Shown piece by piece: positions 1 to 8,807 of a stretch of 64,000 nt of DNA. Numbering within the stretch: position 1 is the first letter of the stretch; the number at the start of each line of letters is the position of its first letter. Position numbers and translations under genes: made by a program. The notes below the pieces were generated by a model. That model searched no databases and was not told the origin of the DNA. It was given only the letters and a program-made list of their open reading frames with translations. The DNA is taken from the NCBI RefSeq assembly GCF_001552415.1, contig NZ_BCRD01000002.1, forward strand, positions 434,001-498,000. The letters are read 5' to 3'. This DNA is from Corynebacterium xerosis NBRC 16721 = ATCC 373. GTDB taxonomy: Bacteria > Actinomycetota > Actinomycetes > Mycobacteriales > Mycobacteriaceae.

Positions 1-1
1 C

Positions 2-529
2 TGGGTCCGCATGGAGTTCATCGTCCCGTCGCGCGGCCTGATCGGCTTCCGCACCATCTTCATGACGGAGACCAAGGGCACGGGCATCGCCAACCACTTC
101 TCCGCCGGTTACGACGACTGGGCCGGCGAGATCAAGGACCGCGCCACCGGCTCCCTCGTCGCCGACCGCACGGGCCAGATCACCGCGTACGCGCTGCTGC
201 AGCTGGCCGACCGCGGCACCTTCTTCGTCGAGCCGGGCGACCATGCCTACGAGGGCATGGTCGTCGGCGCGAACCCGCGCGACGAGGACATGGACATCAA
301 CATCACCAAGGAGAAGAAGCTCACCAACATGCGTGCGGCGTCGGCCGACACGACGGTGACGCTGGACAAGGCGCGCTCCCTGACCCTCGACGAGGCCATG
401 GAGTTCTGTGGCGGCGACGAGTGCGTCGAGGTCACGCCGGAGGGCATCCGCGTGCGCAAGCTCATCCTCAACGCCACCGAGCGCAACCGCGCCCGTTCCC
501 GCGAGAAGGCCCGCAACCAGGGCAAGTAG
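2..529 (+). CDS. typA: GTP-binding protein TypA/BipA, C-terminal part (5' cut by window)
   Basis: This is the last ~175 residues of the ribosome-associated translational GTPase TypA/BipA. The reading frame is open from base 2, so the true start lies before the window; the ATG at 11 is internal. The visible part is the family's domain V and C-terminal domain: PSRGLIGFR near the start, then TKGTGIANH, LADRGTFFVEPGDHAYEGM and NMRAA, and a basic tail ending in GK. The GTPase domain is not in view. The gene lies directly upstream of lpqW, as in mycobacteria. TypA acts on the ribosome under stress and cold; that role is family knowledge. Confidence 0.95.
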   Translation, partial: WVRMEFIVPSRGLIGFRTIFMTETKGTGIANHFSAGYDDWAGEIKDRATGSLVADRTGQITAYALLQLADRGTFFVEPGDHAYEGMVVGANPRDEDMDINITKEKKLTNMRAASADTTVTLDKARSLTLDEAMEFCGGDECVEVTPEGIRVRKLILNATERNRARSREKARNQGK

Positions 530-628
530 CCGTTCGGCCGGGGTGTCGCCTCTTCCGGAACCGGCGTGTGCCGCCGGCCGTCCCTTTGCGGGCGGGCGGT
601 GCGCCGCCCGTGAAGTAGGCTGATCCCC

Positions 629-2806
629 ATGTTCGAACGCCAGAATCGCCGCCGCCGCAATGCTCTGTTCGGGAGCGTCGCGGCGGCGATTCTGCTGTCC
701 GGGTGCATGGCCAACCCGGGCGACGCGCCGACGGTGGGGGAGGAAGAGCCGCGGCGCGACGATCCGGTGCGCGCGGAGGAGTCGCTCAAGCGGATCCAGG
801 TGGGCGTCGACGCCTTCGGCGAGGGGTTCAACCCGCACCTGATCGCCGATGCGTCGCCGGTGACGGATCTGGTGTCGCAGCTGACGCTGCCCAGCGCCTT
901 CGAGCCCGATCCGGAGGACCCGGCGCGTTGGCGGATGAGCCCCGATCTGCTGGAGAGCGCGGAGATCGTGCCCGTCGACGCGCCCGTTCCGGACGAGGAC
1001 GCGGGCGGCGGTGAGCGCGGCGGCAACGGCGGCAGTGGCGGCAATGGCGATGGCAATGACGGCACCGACGATGGCAACGGTGGCATCGGGGGCCCCGACG
1101 CCGCCGCACCCTCCATCGCGGCCGAGGCCGCCGAAGCCGACCCCTCGGACGCCCGCCCGGGCGACACGCGCATCCGCTACCGCATCCGGTCGGGGGCGCA
1201 GTGGTCGGACGGCACGCCGATTTCGGGGTCCGATTTCCGTTATCTGCATGCGTCGCTGCTGGCCAATGCGGGCGTGGCGGAAGCTTCGGGCTACGAGCGC
1301 ATCCGCGCCATCACGGTCTCCGGCGGCGGTCGGCAGGTGGACGTGCTCATCGACGGGCCGATGCCGGAGTGGCGGACGCTGTTCCGCAATCTGCTGCCCA
1401 GCCATCTGTTGCGGCCCTCGGCGACGCCGTTCGTCGACGTCCTGGATTCGGGCATCCCGGCGTCGGGCGGCCGGTACTCGGCGCAGTCCATCGACGTCGG
1501 CCGCGGCGAGGTCCGCCTGGTGCGCAACGACCGGTTCTGGGGCGAGTCCCCGGCGAAGACGGACACGGTGATCATCCGTTCCGTCGATGGCGCGGTCACG
1601 GGCGCGGAGCAGTTGCGCGCGGCCCAGCTGCAGGCCCTGCGGCTGCGTCCGAAGCAGACCACGGCCCTGACGTATGGGCTGGTCCCGGGTGCGGTGGATG
1701 TCCCGGCGGTGCTTCCGCGCGAGCTGACCCTGCATGCCAACGCCGCCTCGCCTTTGCTTGACGACGTCTCCGTTCGCCGCGCCGTGTTGTCCGCCGTGGA
1801 CGTGCCCGCGGTGGCCGCGATCGCGACGGGGCGCACGGATGATCTGGAGATCCCGCCGGTGCACCCGTCGATCGAGCGACCGGCGGGGGAGGCCCCGCAG
1901 GACTTGACCGATTCGATCGATGGGGTCACCGACGAGGATCCGTTGCTCATCGGCGTGATGGGCGACGACGATCAGGCCCTGGCGGCGGCCCGCGCCATCG
2001 CCGACCAGCTCACCGCCGCAGGTCTGCCGACCCGGGTGACGGGCGCGGATGACCAGGCGCTGGCGGGGTCCCTGCTGCCGTACGGGCGGGTGGACATGGT
2101 CGTGGCGTGGGGCCGTTCGGTGGATTCGCCGCTGCAGGCGGCGAGCCGGTGGTCGTGCCCGGCGCCGACGCGGGCGTCGACGGAGCCCACCGAGGACGAG
2201 GGGGCCGGCGGGGAGACCGCGACCGGTGCGGAGCCGGGGAACCAGCCGGGGAACGGGGCGGGGAACAGTGCGGCGAACGGGTCCGAGAATGGGGCCGGGA
2301 ACGAGCCTGCGAACGGGTCGGCGAGTGAATCGGGGGAGGACTCGGCGTCCGTCACCACGTCGGCGGCGCCCGCCGACGTTGCCCGTGGCTCCAATCTTTC
2401 CGGCCTGTGCGATCCCGGCATCGACGCCATGATCGGCGGCATGTTCGACGGTGCGGCGCGTGCCGCGGAGGGCCTGGGCTCCGACGTCGTCGCCCCCTCA
2501 GGAGCGGTGCCGGAGGAGATCTGGTCCGCCGTCGGGGAGCAGGCGATCGAATTGGGTCTCGTCGTCGACCGCATCCTCACCGTGATGGGCACCGGTGCCA
2601 GCCTGGCCAACGACGACGACCCCGCCACCTGGCCCTCCGATCCCTTCATCGGGCCGCTGATGACCCTGCCCGATTGGCGGCGGGTACCCTCGGCCACGAC
2701 ATCGGAGGTCGCCGACCCCGGCAACGACCCCGGCGCCGAAGGCGGCCCCGATAATGCCGCCGGAAACGACGGCGACGCCGACGACCCGGGCGCCCGGACG
2801 TCGTGA
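629..2806 (+). CDS. lpqW: LpqW-like lipoprotein (family 5 solute-binding fold)
   Basis: A 725-residue exported lipoprotein. The N-terminus has a basic stretch, a hydrophobic core and a lipobox LLSGC with the acylated cysteine at residue 26. The body resembles peptide-binding ABC substrate proteins (WSDGTPISGSDF, a family 5 signature region). Position directly after typA and before mshB matches mycobacterial lpqW, which influences phosphatidylinositol mannoside/lipoarabinomannan synthesis rather than peptide uptake. Two low-complexity Gly/Asn/Asp-rich insertions sit at about residues 127-152 and 536-567, probably surface loops. The stop codon TGA lies inside a variant of the dispersed 11-base motif (2799-2809), and an exact copy lies at 1756. 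The start is the ATG after a weak GTAGG-like ribosome site. Confidence 0.85.
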   Translation: MFERQNRRRRNALFGSVAAAILLSGCMANPGDAPTVGEEEPRRDDPVRAEESLKRIQVGVDAFGEGFNPHLIADASPVTDLVSQLTLPSAFEPDPEDPARWRMSPDLLESAEIVPVDAPVPDEDAGGGERGGNGGSGGNGDGNDGTDDGNGGIGGPDAAAPSIAAEAAEADPSDARPGDTRIRYRIRSGAQWSDGTPISGSDFRYLHASLLANAGVAEASGYERIRAITVSGGGRQVDVLIDGPMPEWRTLFRNLLPSHLLRPSATPFVDVLDSGIPASGGRYSAQSIDVGRGEVRLVRNDRFWGESPAKTDTVIIRSVDGAVTGAEQLRAAQLQALRLRPKQTTALTYGLVPGAVDVPAVLPRELTLHANAASPLLDDVSVRRAVLSAVDVPAVAAIATGRTDDLEIPPVHPSIERPAGEAPQDLTDSIDGVTDEDPLLIGVMGDDDQALAAARAIADQLTAAGLPTRVTGADDQALAGSLLPYGRVDMVVAWGRSVDSPLQAASRWSCPAPTRASTEPTEDEGAGGETATGAEPGNQPGNGAGNSAANGSENGAGNEPANGSASESGEDSASVTTSAAPADVARGSNLSGLCDPGIDAMIGGMFDGAARAAEGLGSDVVAPSGAVPEEIWSAVGEQAIELGLVVDRILTVMGTGASLANDDDPATWPSDPFIGPLMTLPDWRRVPSATTSEVADPGNDPGAEGGPDNAAGNDGDADDPGARTS

Positions 2807-2845
2807 AGCCAAACCCGAACCACCAACCGCACCGAAAGGGCCGAC

Positions 2846-3898
2846 ATGGTTGAAACCGCCGACCAGGCACGTGATCTGACGGGGATGCGCGTGGCGCTGG
2901 TCCACGCGCACCCGGATGATGAGGCGATCACCACCGGCGGCACCATCGCGCAGCTGGTGCGCCGCGGCGCGCAGGTGACGGTGGTGACGTGCACGCTCGG
3001 CGAGCTCGGCGAGGTCATCGGCGACCCGTACCGGGGGCTCGTCGGCGGCGAATCCGATCAGCTCGGCGGTTTCCGCGTCCACGAGCTTCACGCGGCGCTG
3101 GTGGCGCTGGGCTGCAACGGGCCCGGCCACGCGCCGGTGCACCTCGGCGGCGCGGGGCGGTGGCGCGATTCGGGCATGATCGGCGACCCGGGCAACGACG
3201 ACCCGCGCGCGTTCATCGGCTCCGGCGACGAGGCGCTCGGCCACCTGGCCGACGTGCTCGGGCGGCTGCGGCCGCACGTCGTGATCACCTACGACGCCGA
3301 CGGCGGCTACGGCCACCCCGACCACATCCGCGCCCACGAACTCACCGTCGCGGCGTGCGACCGGTTGCGCGCGGCGGCACGCGACTCGGGCGAAGGCACC
3401 GGCTCCGGCGACGCCGCGCTGTGGGCGACCATGTGGACCGTCACCGACGACGACGCGCTGCGCGACGGCCTCGACGCCATCGCCGTGGTGCCCGACGCGT
3501 GGACGCGGGCCGACTTCGACGACCTTCCTTCGGTCGCCTCCGATTTCGCGGTTTCGCTTTCCGACGCCGACCTCGCCGCAAAGACGGCCTCCCTCCGGGC
3601 GCACGCCACGCAGGTGTGGGTCGGGGACGGCGGCGTGAGCATGGTCAATCCGCGCGCCGCCACCGGTGCCGTCGATGCGTCGGGTGACGCGCGGGGCGTG
3701 TGGGCGCTGTCGAACCTCATCTGCCAGCCGATCACGCCCGCCGAGCATTACCGGCTGGGCACCGCCGGAGCAGACCTCGCCGCCGTGTTCGCGGGGGAGA
3801 AGACGTGGGACGAGCTGCGGCGGGACTCTGCCGCTGCATCCACCGCGCCCGCAGCCTCCGCCGGCGCGCCCGCCGACACCGAAGGAGCGTCGCGATGA
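2846..3898 (+). CDS. mshB: N-acetyl-GlcN-inositol deacetylase MshB (mycothiol synthesis)
   Basis: A 350-residue zinc deacetylase of the LmbE/PIG-L family. It removes the acetyl group from 1-D-myo-inosityl-2-acetamido-2-deoxy-glucopyranoside, the second step of mycothiol synthesis. The metal and catalytic motif HPDDE is at residues 22-26, and the second zinc-binding segment HPDH at 157-160 (GGYGHPDHIRAHE). Length fits the family. The stop overlaps the start of the next gene (ATGA), so the two are probably co-transcribed. An Ala/Pro-rich C-terminal tail follows the catalytic domain. A related member (mycothiol S-conjugate amidase) shares the fold, but the typA-lpqW-mshB-fdxC order supports MshB. 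Confidence 0.92.
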   Translation: MVETADQARDLTGMRVALVHAHPDDEAITTGGTIAQLVRRGAQVTVVTCTLGELGEVIGDPYRGLVGGESDQLGGFRVHELHAALVALGCNGPGHAPVHLGGAGRWRDSGMIGDPGNDDPRAFIGSGDEALGHLADVLGRLRPHVVITYDADGGYGHPDHIRAHELTVAACDRLRAAARDSGEGTGSGDAALWATMWTVTDDDALRDGLDAIAVVPDAWTRADFDDLPSVASDFAVSLSDADLAAKTASLRAHATQVWVGDGGVSMVNPRAATGAVDASGDARGVWALSNLICQPITPAEHYRLGTAGADLAAVFAGEKTWDELRRDSAAASTAPAASAGAPADTEGASR

Positions 3899-4344
3899 AC
3901 GAGAAGGCCGAGGGCGGGGACGTGGCCGTCGAAAAGCACTGGGGCGACCCGGACCGCAGCCAGGTCCGCGAGGACATCGACCGAGGGGAAATGATCACCG
4001 GCATCGCCTGGCTGTCCGTCGCGGCGCTGGTGTCGCTGGTGCTCGAGGTCGCGTACCTGGGCACGCGCATCGACGTCGGCGGGCTGTCGATCCCGCTGCC
4101 GTGGACGATCATCGCGGCGTACGTATTTAATCTCATAATCACTCGTACGGCGATGCTGTGGACCGACCGCAGTAACATCGCGCTCATCCCCATGTGGACC
4201 TGGATCGCCGGGTACGTCTTCCTGTGGTTCTGGACGGCGCTGCCGTTCGGCGGCGACCAGGTCATGGGCGAATGGGCGCGGACCCTGCTGCTGCTCGTCG
4301 CCGGTATCGTCGGGGGCGGTTGGCCGCTGCGCCGCCGGAAGTGA
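3895..4344 (+). CDS. Four-helix membrane protein (Rv1171-like)
   Basis: A 149-residue integral membrane protein of unknown function. About four hydrophobic segments are visible (residues ~33-53, 62-80, 97-115 and 125-143), with a charged N-terminal ~30 residues. The ATG overlaps the mshB stop (ATGA), which fixes the start and indicates translational coupling. A similar membrane protein follows mshB in mycobacteria. No catalytic motif is seen. Confidence 0.8.
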   Translation: MNEKAEGGDVAVEKHWGDPDRSQVREDIDRGEMITGIAWLSVAALVSLVLEVAYLGTRIDVGGLSIPLPWTIIAAYVFNLIITRTAMLWTDRSNIALIPMWTWIAGYVFLWFWTALPFGGDQVMGEWARTLLLLVAGIVGGGWPLRRRK

Positions 4345-4399
4345 CACAATGGGTTGGTTTCAACCAGCCCCGCATTCGTGAAAGGCCGTTTCCCAAGCC

Positions 4400-4723
4400 A
4401 TGACTTACGTGATCGCCCAGCCCTGCGTAGACGTGATGGACCGCGCCTGCGTGGAGGAATGCCCCGTCGACTGCATCTACGAGGGCAAGCGGATGCTGTA
4501 CATCCACCCCGACGAGTGCGTCGACTGCGGCGCCTGCGAGCCCGTGTGCCCCGTCGAGGCCATCTTCTACGAGGATGACGTGCCCGACGAGTGGGTCGAG
4601 TACACCGACGCCAACGTCGACTGGTTCGACGAGCTCGGCTCGCCCGGCGGTGCCGCCAAGCTCGGCCCGCAGGACTTCGACGTGAAGTTCATCGCGGCGC
4701 TGCCGCCGCAGGCCGAAGAGTAG
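4400..4723 (+). CDS. fdxC: 7Fe-8S type ferredoxin
   Basis: A 107-residue ferredoxin. Cysteines at 9, 17, 21 and 25 and a second set at 40, 43, 46 and 50 ([12 protein letters not shown]) give a [3Fe-4S]/[4Fe-4S] pair typical of actinobacterial FdxC/FdxA. The ~55-residue tail after the clusters is usual for this subgroup. It transfers single electrons in the cytoplasm; the partners are not evident here. dapC starts six bases after its stop, so they share a transcript, as in mycobacteria. Confidence 0.93.
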   Translation: MTYVIAQPCVDVMDRACVEECPVDCIYEGKRMLYIHPDECVDCGACEPVCPVEAIFYEDDVPDEWVEYTDANVDWFDELGSPGGAAKLGPQDFDVKFIAALPPQAEE

Positions 4724-4729
4724 GCGCGC

Positions 4730-5920
4730 ATGACCGGATTGCCCCCGCAGTACCGGGAGCGCACCACGCCGGCCGGGCGGTTGCCCGCGTTCCCGTGGGA
4801 TTCGCTGGCCGGCGCGAAGGCCCGCGCGGCGGCGCACCCGGACGGGATGATCGACCTGTCGATCGGCACGCCCGTCGACGGCGTCTTCGAGTCGGCGCGC
4901 GCCGGCTTGGCGGCGGCGTCGGCCGTGCCCGGGTACCCGCAGACGGCGGGCACGCCGGAGTTGCGCGCGGCGATCGCGGGGGCGATGGAGCGCCGCCATG
5001 GCGTGGTCGGCCTGTCCGCCGAGCGCGGCGTGCTGCCGGTGGTGGGGACGAAGGAGGCCATCGCGTGGCTGCCGTTCCTGCTCGGCGTCGGCGAGGGCCA
5101 CACGGTGGTCATCCCCGAGCTGTCGTATCCGACGTACGAGGTCGGCGCGCGGATGGCGGGGGCGCGCGTGGTGCGCGCGGATTCGCTGACGCAGCTGGGC
5201 CCTTCGCGGCCGACGCTGATGTACGTCAATTCGCCGGGCAATCCGTCGGGCCGCGTGCTCGGCGTCGATCATCTGCGCAAGGTGGTGTCGTGGGCGCGGG
5301 AGCGTGGCGTGATCGTCGTGTCCGACGAGTGCTACCTGGGCCTGGACTGGGAGCTGGAGGCGCCGTCGATTCTCGATCCGCGGGTGTGCGACGGCGATTT
5401 CACCGGTCTGCTGGCCGTGCATTCGTTGTCGAAGGCCGCGAATCTGGCGTCGTATCGCGCGGGGTGGCTGTGCGGCGATGAGTCGCTGGTCCAGGACCTG
5501 CTTGCTTTGCGACGCCACGCCGGCCTCATGGTTCCGGGGCCGATCCAGTCGGCGATGGTGGCCTCGCTTGACGACGACCACTCCGTCGACGTCCAGCGCG
5601 GCCGCTACGGGCGCCGTCGTGCAGTTTTGCGCGCGGCCGTCGAGGGCGCGGGTTTCCGAGTCGACGATTCGGATGGCGGCCTGTACTTGTGGGCGACCCG
5701 CGATGGCGCCGCCGCTGATGGCCATGCAACCTCCGACCAGCCCACCACCGCCGATTCCGCCGAAACCTGCCGTGACCTGGTGGATTGGTTCGCCGATCGC
5801 GGCATTCTGGTCGCACCCGGCGAGTTCTACGGGCCGAAGGGCGTGCGGCACGTGCGCATCGGCCTGACGGCGTCGGATGAGGCCATCGAGGTCGCGGCCG
5901 GCCGTCTCCGCTCGTCGTAA
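4730..5920 (+). CDS. dapC: N-succinyldiaminopimelate aminotransferase DapC
   Basis: A 396-residue fold type I PLP aminotransferase. It converts N-succinyl-2-amino-6-ketopimelate to N-succinyl-diaminopimelate in lysine and peptidoglycan precursor synthesis. The PLP-lysine segment is HSLSKAANLASYRAGW; NSPGNPSG and SDECYLGLDW are the other cofactor-contact segments. dapD and dapE follow within 12 kb. Two motif copies lie in the gene (5504, 5566), and its TAA stop is inside a third (5913-5923). A non-conserved insert rich in Ala/Thr (about residues 325-345) interrupts the C-terminal domain. Confidence 0.93.
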   Translation: MTGLPPQYRERTTPAGRLPAFPWDSLAGAKARAAAHPDGMIDLSIGTPVDGVFESARAGLAAASAVPGYPQTAGTPELRAAIAGAMERRHGVVGLSAERGVLPVVGTKEAIAWLPFLLGVGEGHTVVIPELSYPTYEVGARMAGARVVRADSLTQLGPSRPTLMYVNSPGNPSGRVLGVDHLRKVVSWARERGVIVVSDECYLGLDWELEAPSILDPRVCDGDFTGLLAVHSLSKAANLASYRAGWLCGDESLVQDLLALRRHAGLMVPGPIQSAMVASLDDDHSVDVQRGRYGRRRAVLRAAVEGAGFRVDDSDGGLYLWATRDGAAADGHATSDQPTTADSAETCRDLVDWFADRGILVAPGEFYGPKGVRHVRIGLTASDEAIEVAAGRLRSS

Positions 5921-6171
5921 AGCGCGCCTATCCTGCGCGGACTTGCGGCAGCCGCTCCCCGTGCGCGCACTGCAGTCGAACCCGCACTCGCTTGCGCCCC
6001 AATGCCCTCACTGGTCACCGGTGGATCTTGATCTGCATTAAGTTGGTCGATTCGTTGCAAATGGGCCCTCAAATCCGGAGTTTTCGACCGAGAATTGCCT
6101 CGAATCGACCGAGTAAATGCGGATCAAGCCTTGGGGCGGGGGTTTTCGCCCTACGGCAAGTCGGAAGAGAC

Positions 6172-7245
6172 TCAGTTGCGGCGGAAGAAGCGGGTGACGC
6201 GATCCGGCAGCTTTTCGTGGCGCAAGAAAACCTCGCCCGTGAACTGCGGCCCCGCCTTCTCCAGGAACTCGCGCCGCGCGACCACGCGTTGCATGATCAA
6301 CGGCCCCGCCGATCCATCGACGAGCATCCGCCACGTCAGCTGCACGACGTCAATGCCGCAGTTGGCCAACTCGCGCATCGCGGCGTTCTCGTACGTCGAA
6401 ATCACGTCCCCGTCGCCGTAGCGGCCGTCGTACTTCTTCCACCCGTGGAACTCGATGACCATGGCCAACGCGGGGATCCAAAAGTCGACGCGCCGGATGG
6501 GCCGACCATCCGGACCGACGATGTACACCTGCTGCAGGACGGCGGCGATGCCCAGGCAATGGAGCAGCCACCGCGTCCATGACTCAGCCGGGCTCTCCGA
6601 CAGCGTCGATGCAAGCATCGCAACCTCCGCCGTCGCCTTCGCCCCGCGCGTCCGGCTTCCCAGCAGGCGGGTTGCGAGAGCCGAAATTGCGCCGCGGCCG
6701 TGGCCTCGCCGCAGTGCATCGTCTGCGGCGGCGAGCGCGTGCTCGGGGCCGTGCGTTTCTCGCAGGTCGTGGATGGTCCGCGCTGCGGTGGTCGTGCGCA
6801 CGCCGTCGACGATGGTGATGTCCGATTCCTCGAGGCACAGCGAGCGCACCACGTGTCCGGAACCGTTCTTGGTTTTGCCGCGGCCGACGTGTGCGAGATG
6901 CACGGGTTCGTCGGTTTCTCGGTCCGGGTCGACGAGTATCGCCAGCCCGAGGACCCGAGCCGCGCTGACGCCGGTGAGCACGAGTGCGGGGTGTGCGTGG
7001 GCGTGGGCGAGACAGCGCAGGCGGCGGCGCTCGGGCCAGTCGGCGGCGCGCCACTCTTCGATGCCGATGGCGACGGCCGGCGCCAGTTTCACCGCGGTGC
7101 CCGCGTGGATTGCCCTGGCGAGGGCGGAGCGGCCGGTCGGGCCGTCGGCTCTGATGAGCCCGGATCCGATCGGGCGAAGCCCGGGTTTGTGGTCGAGTGG
7201 TCGTGTGGCCGCGGTCCGGCCGCGCGTGTTCGAGTTGTCCCCCAT
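6172..7245 (-). CDS. AbiEi/DUF559-like protein with Vsr-type nuclease fold
   Basis: A 357-residue accessory protein. The N-terminal half resembles actinobacterial AbiEi-type regulatory domains (ALVLTGVSAARVLGL, then TTTAARTIHDL). The C-terminal ~130 residues look like a DUF559/Vsr-like endonuclease fold: ESWTRWLL, RRVDFWIPALAMVIEFHGWKKYD with an acidic-x-hydrophobic-E core, and a closing ...VVQLTWRMLV strand. Such genes are common single accessory genes in corynebacteria, often called transcriptional regulator or hypothetical. No partner AbiEii toxin is adjacent. It sits between dapC and dapD, where other species carry different insertions. Nuclease activity is inference. Confidence 0.6.
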   Translation of the reverse strand: MGDNSNTRGRTAATRPLDHKPGLRPIGSGLIRADGPTGRSALARAIHAGTAVKLAPAVAIGIEEWRAADWPERRRLRCLAHAHAHPALVLTGVSAARVLGLAILVDPDRETDEPVHLAHVGRGKTKNGSGHVVRSLCLEESDITIVDGVRTTTAARTIHDLRETHGPEHALAAADDALRRGHGRGAISALATRLLGSRTRGAKATAEVAMLASTLSESPAESWTRWLLHCLGIAAVLQQVYIVGPDGRPIRRVDFWIPALAMVIEFHGWKKYDGRYGDGDVISTYENAAMRELANCGIDVVQLTWRMLVDGSAGPLIMQRVVARREFLEKAGPQFTGEVFLRHEKLPDRVTRFFRRN

Positions 7246-7338
7246 GCCTCATTGGACGCGCGCCGGGGCCGGTCGGTTCCGTCGATTTCGGCGCGGGTGT
7301 CCCCGTCGGTGTACGCGCGCGGCGAAGGAAAACGGGCG

Positions 7339-7839
7339 TCAGTCGTCGGCGAACTTCTTGTCGAGGCGATTGATATCCTTGCGTCGGCCTCGGCGCTGGA
7401 CCGCCAGCGCCACGGTGAAGCCGATGATGCCGCCGACGACGCCGCCGACGATGCCGCCCGAGATCCAGCCGACCGTCGACGCTCCGCCGCCGTCGGGGTC
7501 GTTGTAGCTGAGACCCGCCAACCACATGATCATGACGAAGATGAGCAGCGCCCATTCCGCGGGCGAGGGCAGCAGCGGCCGGGGGCGGGGGACGTGCCGC
7601 TTGAGCCAGTTGGTGCCGATGACGGCGCCGCCGACCATGGGCGCGAGCACGAGCAGCGGGATCCAGCTGTTGCCGTCGGGCAGGATCCAGGCGAGTGCCG
7701 CGCCGAGCGCGACGTAGCCGTAGAAGCCGGTGTGATACGTGATGGTGTTGGACTTGTGCAGCAGGTTTGACTGGTATTCGTCGTCGACCGTGGCGTCGTA
7801 GCGGGCGACGATGGTGTCTCCGATGGACATCGTGGTCAT
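7339..7839 (-). CDS. Small membrane protein paired with XRE regulator
   Basis: A 166-residue protein with about four hydrophobic segments (WIPLLVLAPMVGGAVIG, ALLIFVMIMWLAGL and GWISGGIVGGVVGGIIGF are clear). It is probably DUF2178-like, although that assignment is not certain. The start is the ATG at 7839, which overlaps the regulator's TGA (ATGA) after an AGGAAGG ribosome site. Gene pairs of a short Cro/CI-type regulator plus such a membrane protein are widespread in Gram-positive bacteria. The regulator presumably controls the pair. Function is unknown. Confidence 0.7.
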   Translation of the reverse strand: MTTMSIGDTIVARYDATVDDEYQSNLLHKSNTITYHTGFYGYVALGAALAWILPDGNSWIPLLVLAPMVGGAVIGTNWLKRHVPRPRPLLPSPAEWALLIFVMIMWLAGLSYNDPDGGGASTVGWISGGIVGGVVGGIIGFTVALAVQRRGRRKDINRLDKKFADD

Positions 7840-8051
7840 CCTTCCTGTTCGTCGCCGAAGATCTCTTCGACGGTTTTGCCGAGTTCCCGGCAGATGGCCA
7901 GCGCCAGGTGCACGGAGGGGGAGTAGTTGCCGCGTTCGATGTTGGCGATGGTTTGGCGCGACACGGCGACGCGGTCGGCCAGTTCGGCTTGGGACAGTTC
8001 GTTCCAGCGCCGGTATTTGCGCACCATGTTGGTCAGTTCGCCGTCTGCCAT
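7836..8051 (-). CDS. XRE/Cro-CI family transcriptional regulator
   Basis: A 71-residue helix-turn-helix protein. The motif SQAELADRVAVSRQTIANIERGNYSPSVHLALAICREL is the standard XRE domain and fills most of the protein; it ends in GKTVEEIFGDEQ, typical of the short YgzD/YvaO-like regulators. The start was chosen at 8051 because GAGGAGG lies six bases upstream; the longer open frame to 8132 lacks this. It is coupled to the downstream membrane protein gene by ATGA overlap. Confidence 0.88.
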   Translation of the reverse strand: MADGELTNMVRKYRRWNELSQAELADRVAVSRQTIANIERGNYSPSVHLALAICRELGKTVEEIFGDEQEG

Positions 8052-8390
8052 GGGTGCCTCCTCGTTGTCGGGTGGAGCGAGCCGGTTTGGACGGGTGTGG
8101 CGAGTTCGCTTTTCTCCGTGCCCATCTTCCATGACCCAGCGTAAAGAATACTTGACATTGTGGCAATGGTGGAGCCGAGGGGGCGTCTGCTTTCGATGAT
8201 GGGTGGACGGGCACTGGTCGGCGCATGCGAAAACCCGGGCCGCGTGGGCCCGGGTTCGATGGGATCGTTCGGTGGTCGGCGCCGCGGTCCGCTTTACGAC
8301 GTCCCCGCCGCCACCTCGTCCACCGTGCCAGTTCTCTGCGCTGCCGCCGGCGGTGCCGCGGTTATCGGCAGCGCGCCACTGCCGGCCCGT
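8052..8390. other. Non-coding stretch with regulator promoter and terminator
   Basis: No gene is visible. Near 8140-8165 the sequence is AT-richer (AAGAATACTTGACATTGTGG) and could carry the promoter of the minus-strand regulator. A perfect hairpin lies at 8232-8256. A motif copy of the GCTTTACGACG type is at 8291-8301. Confidence 0.5.
8232..8256 (-). terminator. Hairpin terminator
   Basis: A perfect 10-base stem AACCCGGGCC/GGCCCGGGTT with a 5-base loop. On the minus strand the stem is followed by TTTTCGC, so it likely ends transcripts from the small membrane gene at 8391-8714. Confidence 0.6.
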
Positions 8391-8714
8391 TCATCGGCGA
8401 CGGGAGGCGGCCCCGGCACCTGCACCGGCGTTCGCGCGGGCACGCGCACGACGCTCGCGCAGCATCGAATTGACGGCCATGCCGATGAGCACCGCACCGG
8501 CCACGACGCCGACGAGCCCGAGGATCGCCGCCCACAGCGGCCGACCCTCCACCACGGTCGGCAGCCCGCCGAACACCACGATGAGCAGCAGGCCCGCGAC
8601 GATGCGCACGCTGTACGCCGTCGACGAGGCGGTGGCGGGATTGGCCTCGGACTGCGGCGTTTCGGGTGCCTGGCGCTGCGGCGGGTTCGGGTTGGCGGGG
8701 GTGGCGTCGGTCAT
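8391..8714 (-). CDS. Small two-helix membrane protein
   Basis: A 107-residue protein of unknown function. After a ~35-residue Pro/Gln-rich N-terminus come two hydrophobic helices (IVAGLLLIVVFGGLPTVV and LWAAILGLVGVVAGAVLIGMAVN) and a basic Arg/Ala-rich tail. The start at 8714 (ATGACCGACGCC) was chosen over the longer frame because the residues after it are the first plausible ones. It is divergent from the pseudouridine synthase gene. The general shape suits an actinobacterial hypothetical membrane protein. Confidence 0.6.
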   Translation of the reverse strand: MTDATPANPNPPQRQAPETPQSEANPATASSTAYSVRIVAGLLLIVVFGGLPTVVEGRPLWAAILGLVGVVAGAVLIGMAVNSMLRERRARARANAGAGAGAASRRR

Positions 8715-8807
8715 GCGGCCAGGATACGGCAGGATGGCGGGCGATTGATCGGGATCGACGCTCGCGGCCATCGCGGGCGCCCGGGTCCCGACGGAAGGGG
8801 AACGGGC

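Noticed and set aside
7339-8051. XRE regulator plus membrane protein as a toxin-antitoxin pair
   Set aside because: The membrane protein is a large multi-helix protein of a known regulator-linked type, not a typical toxin.
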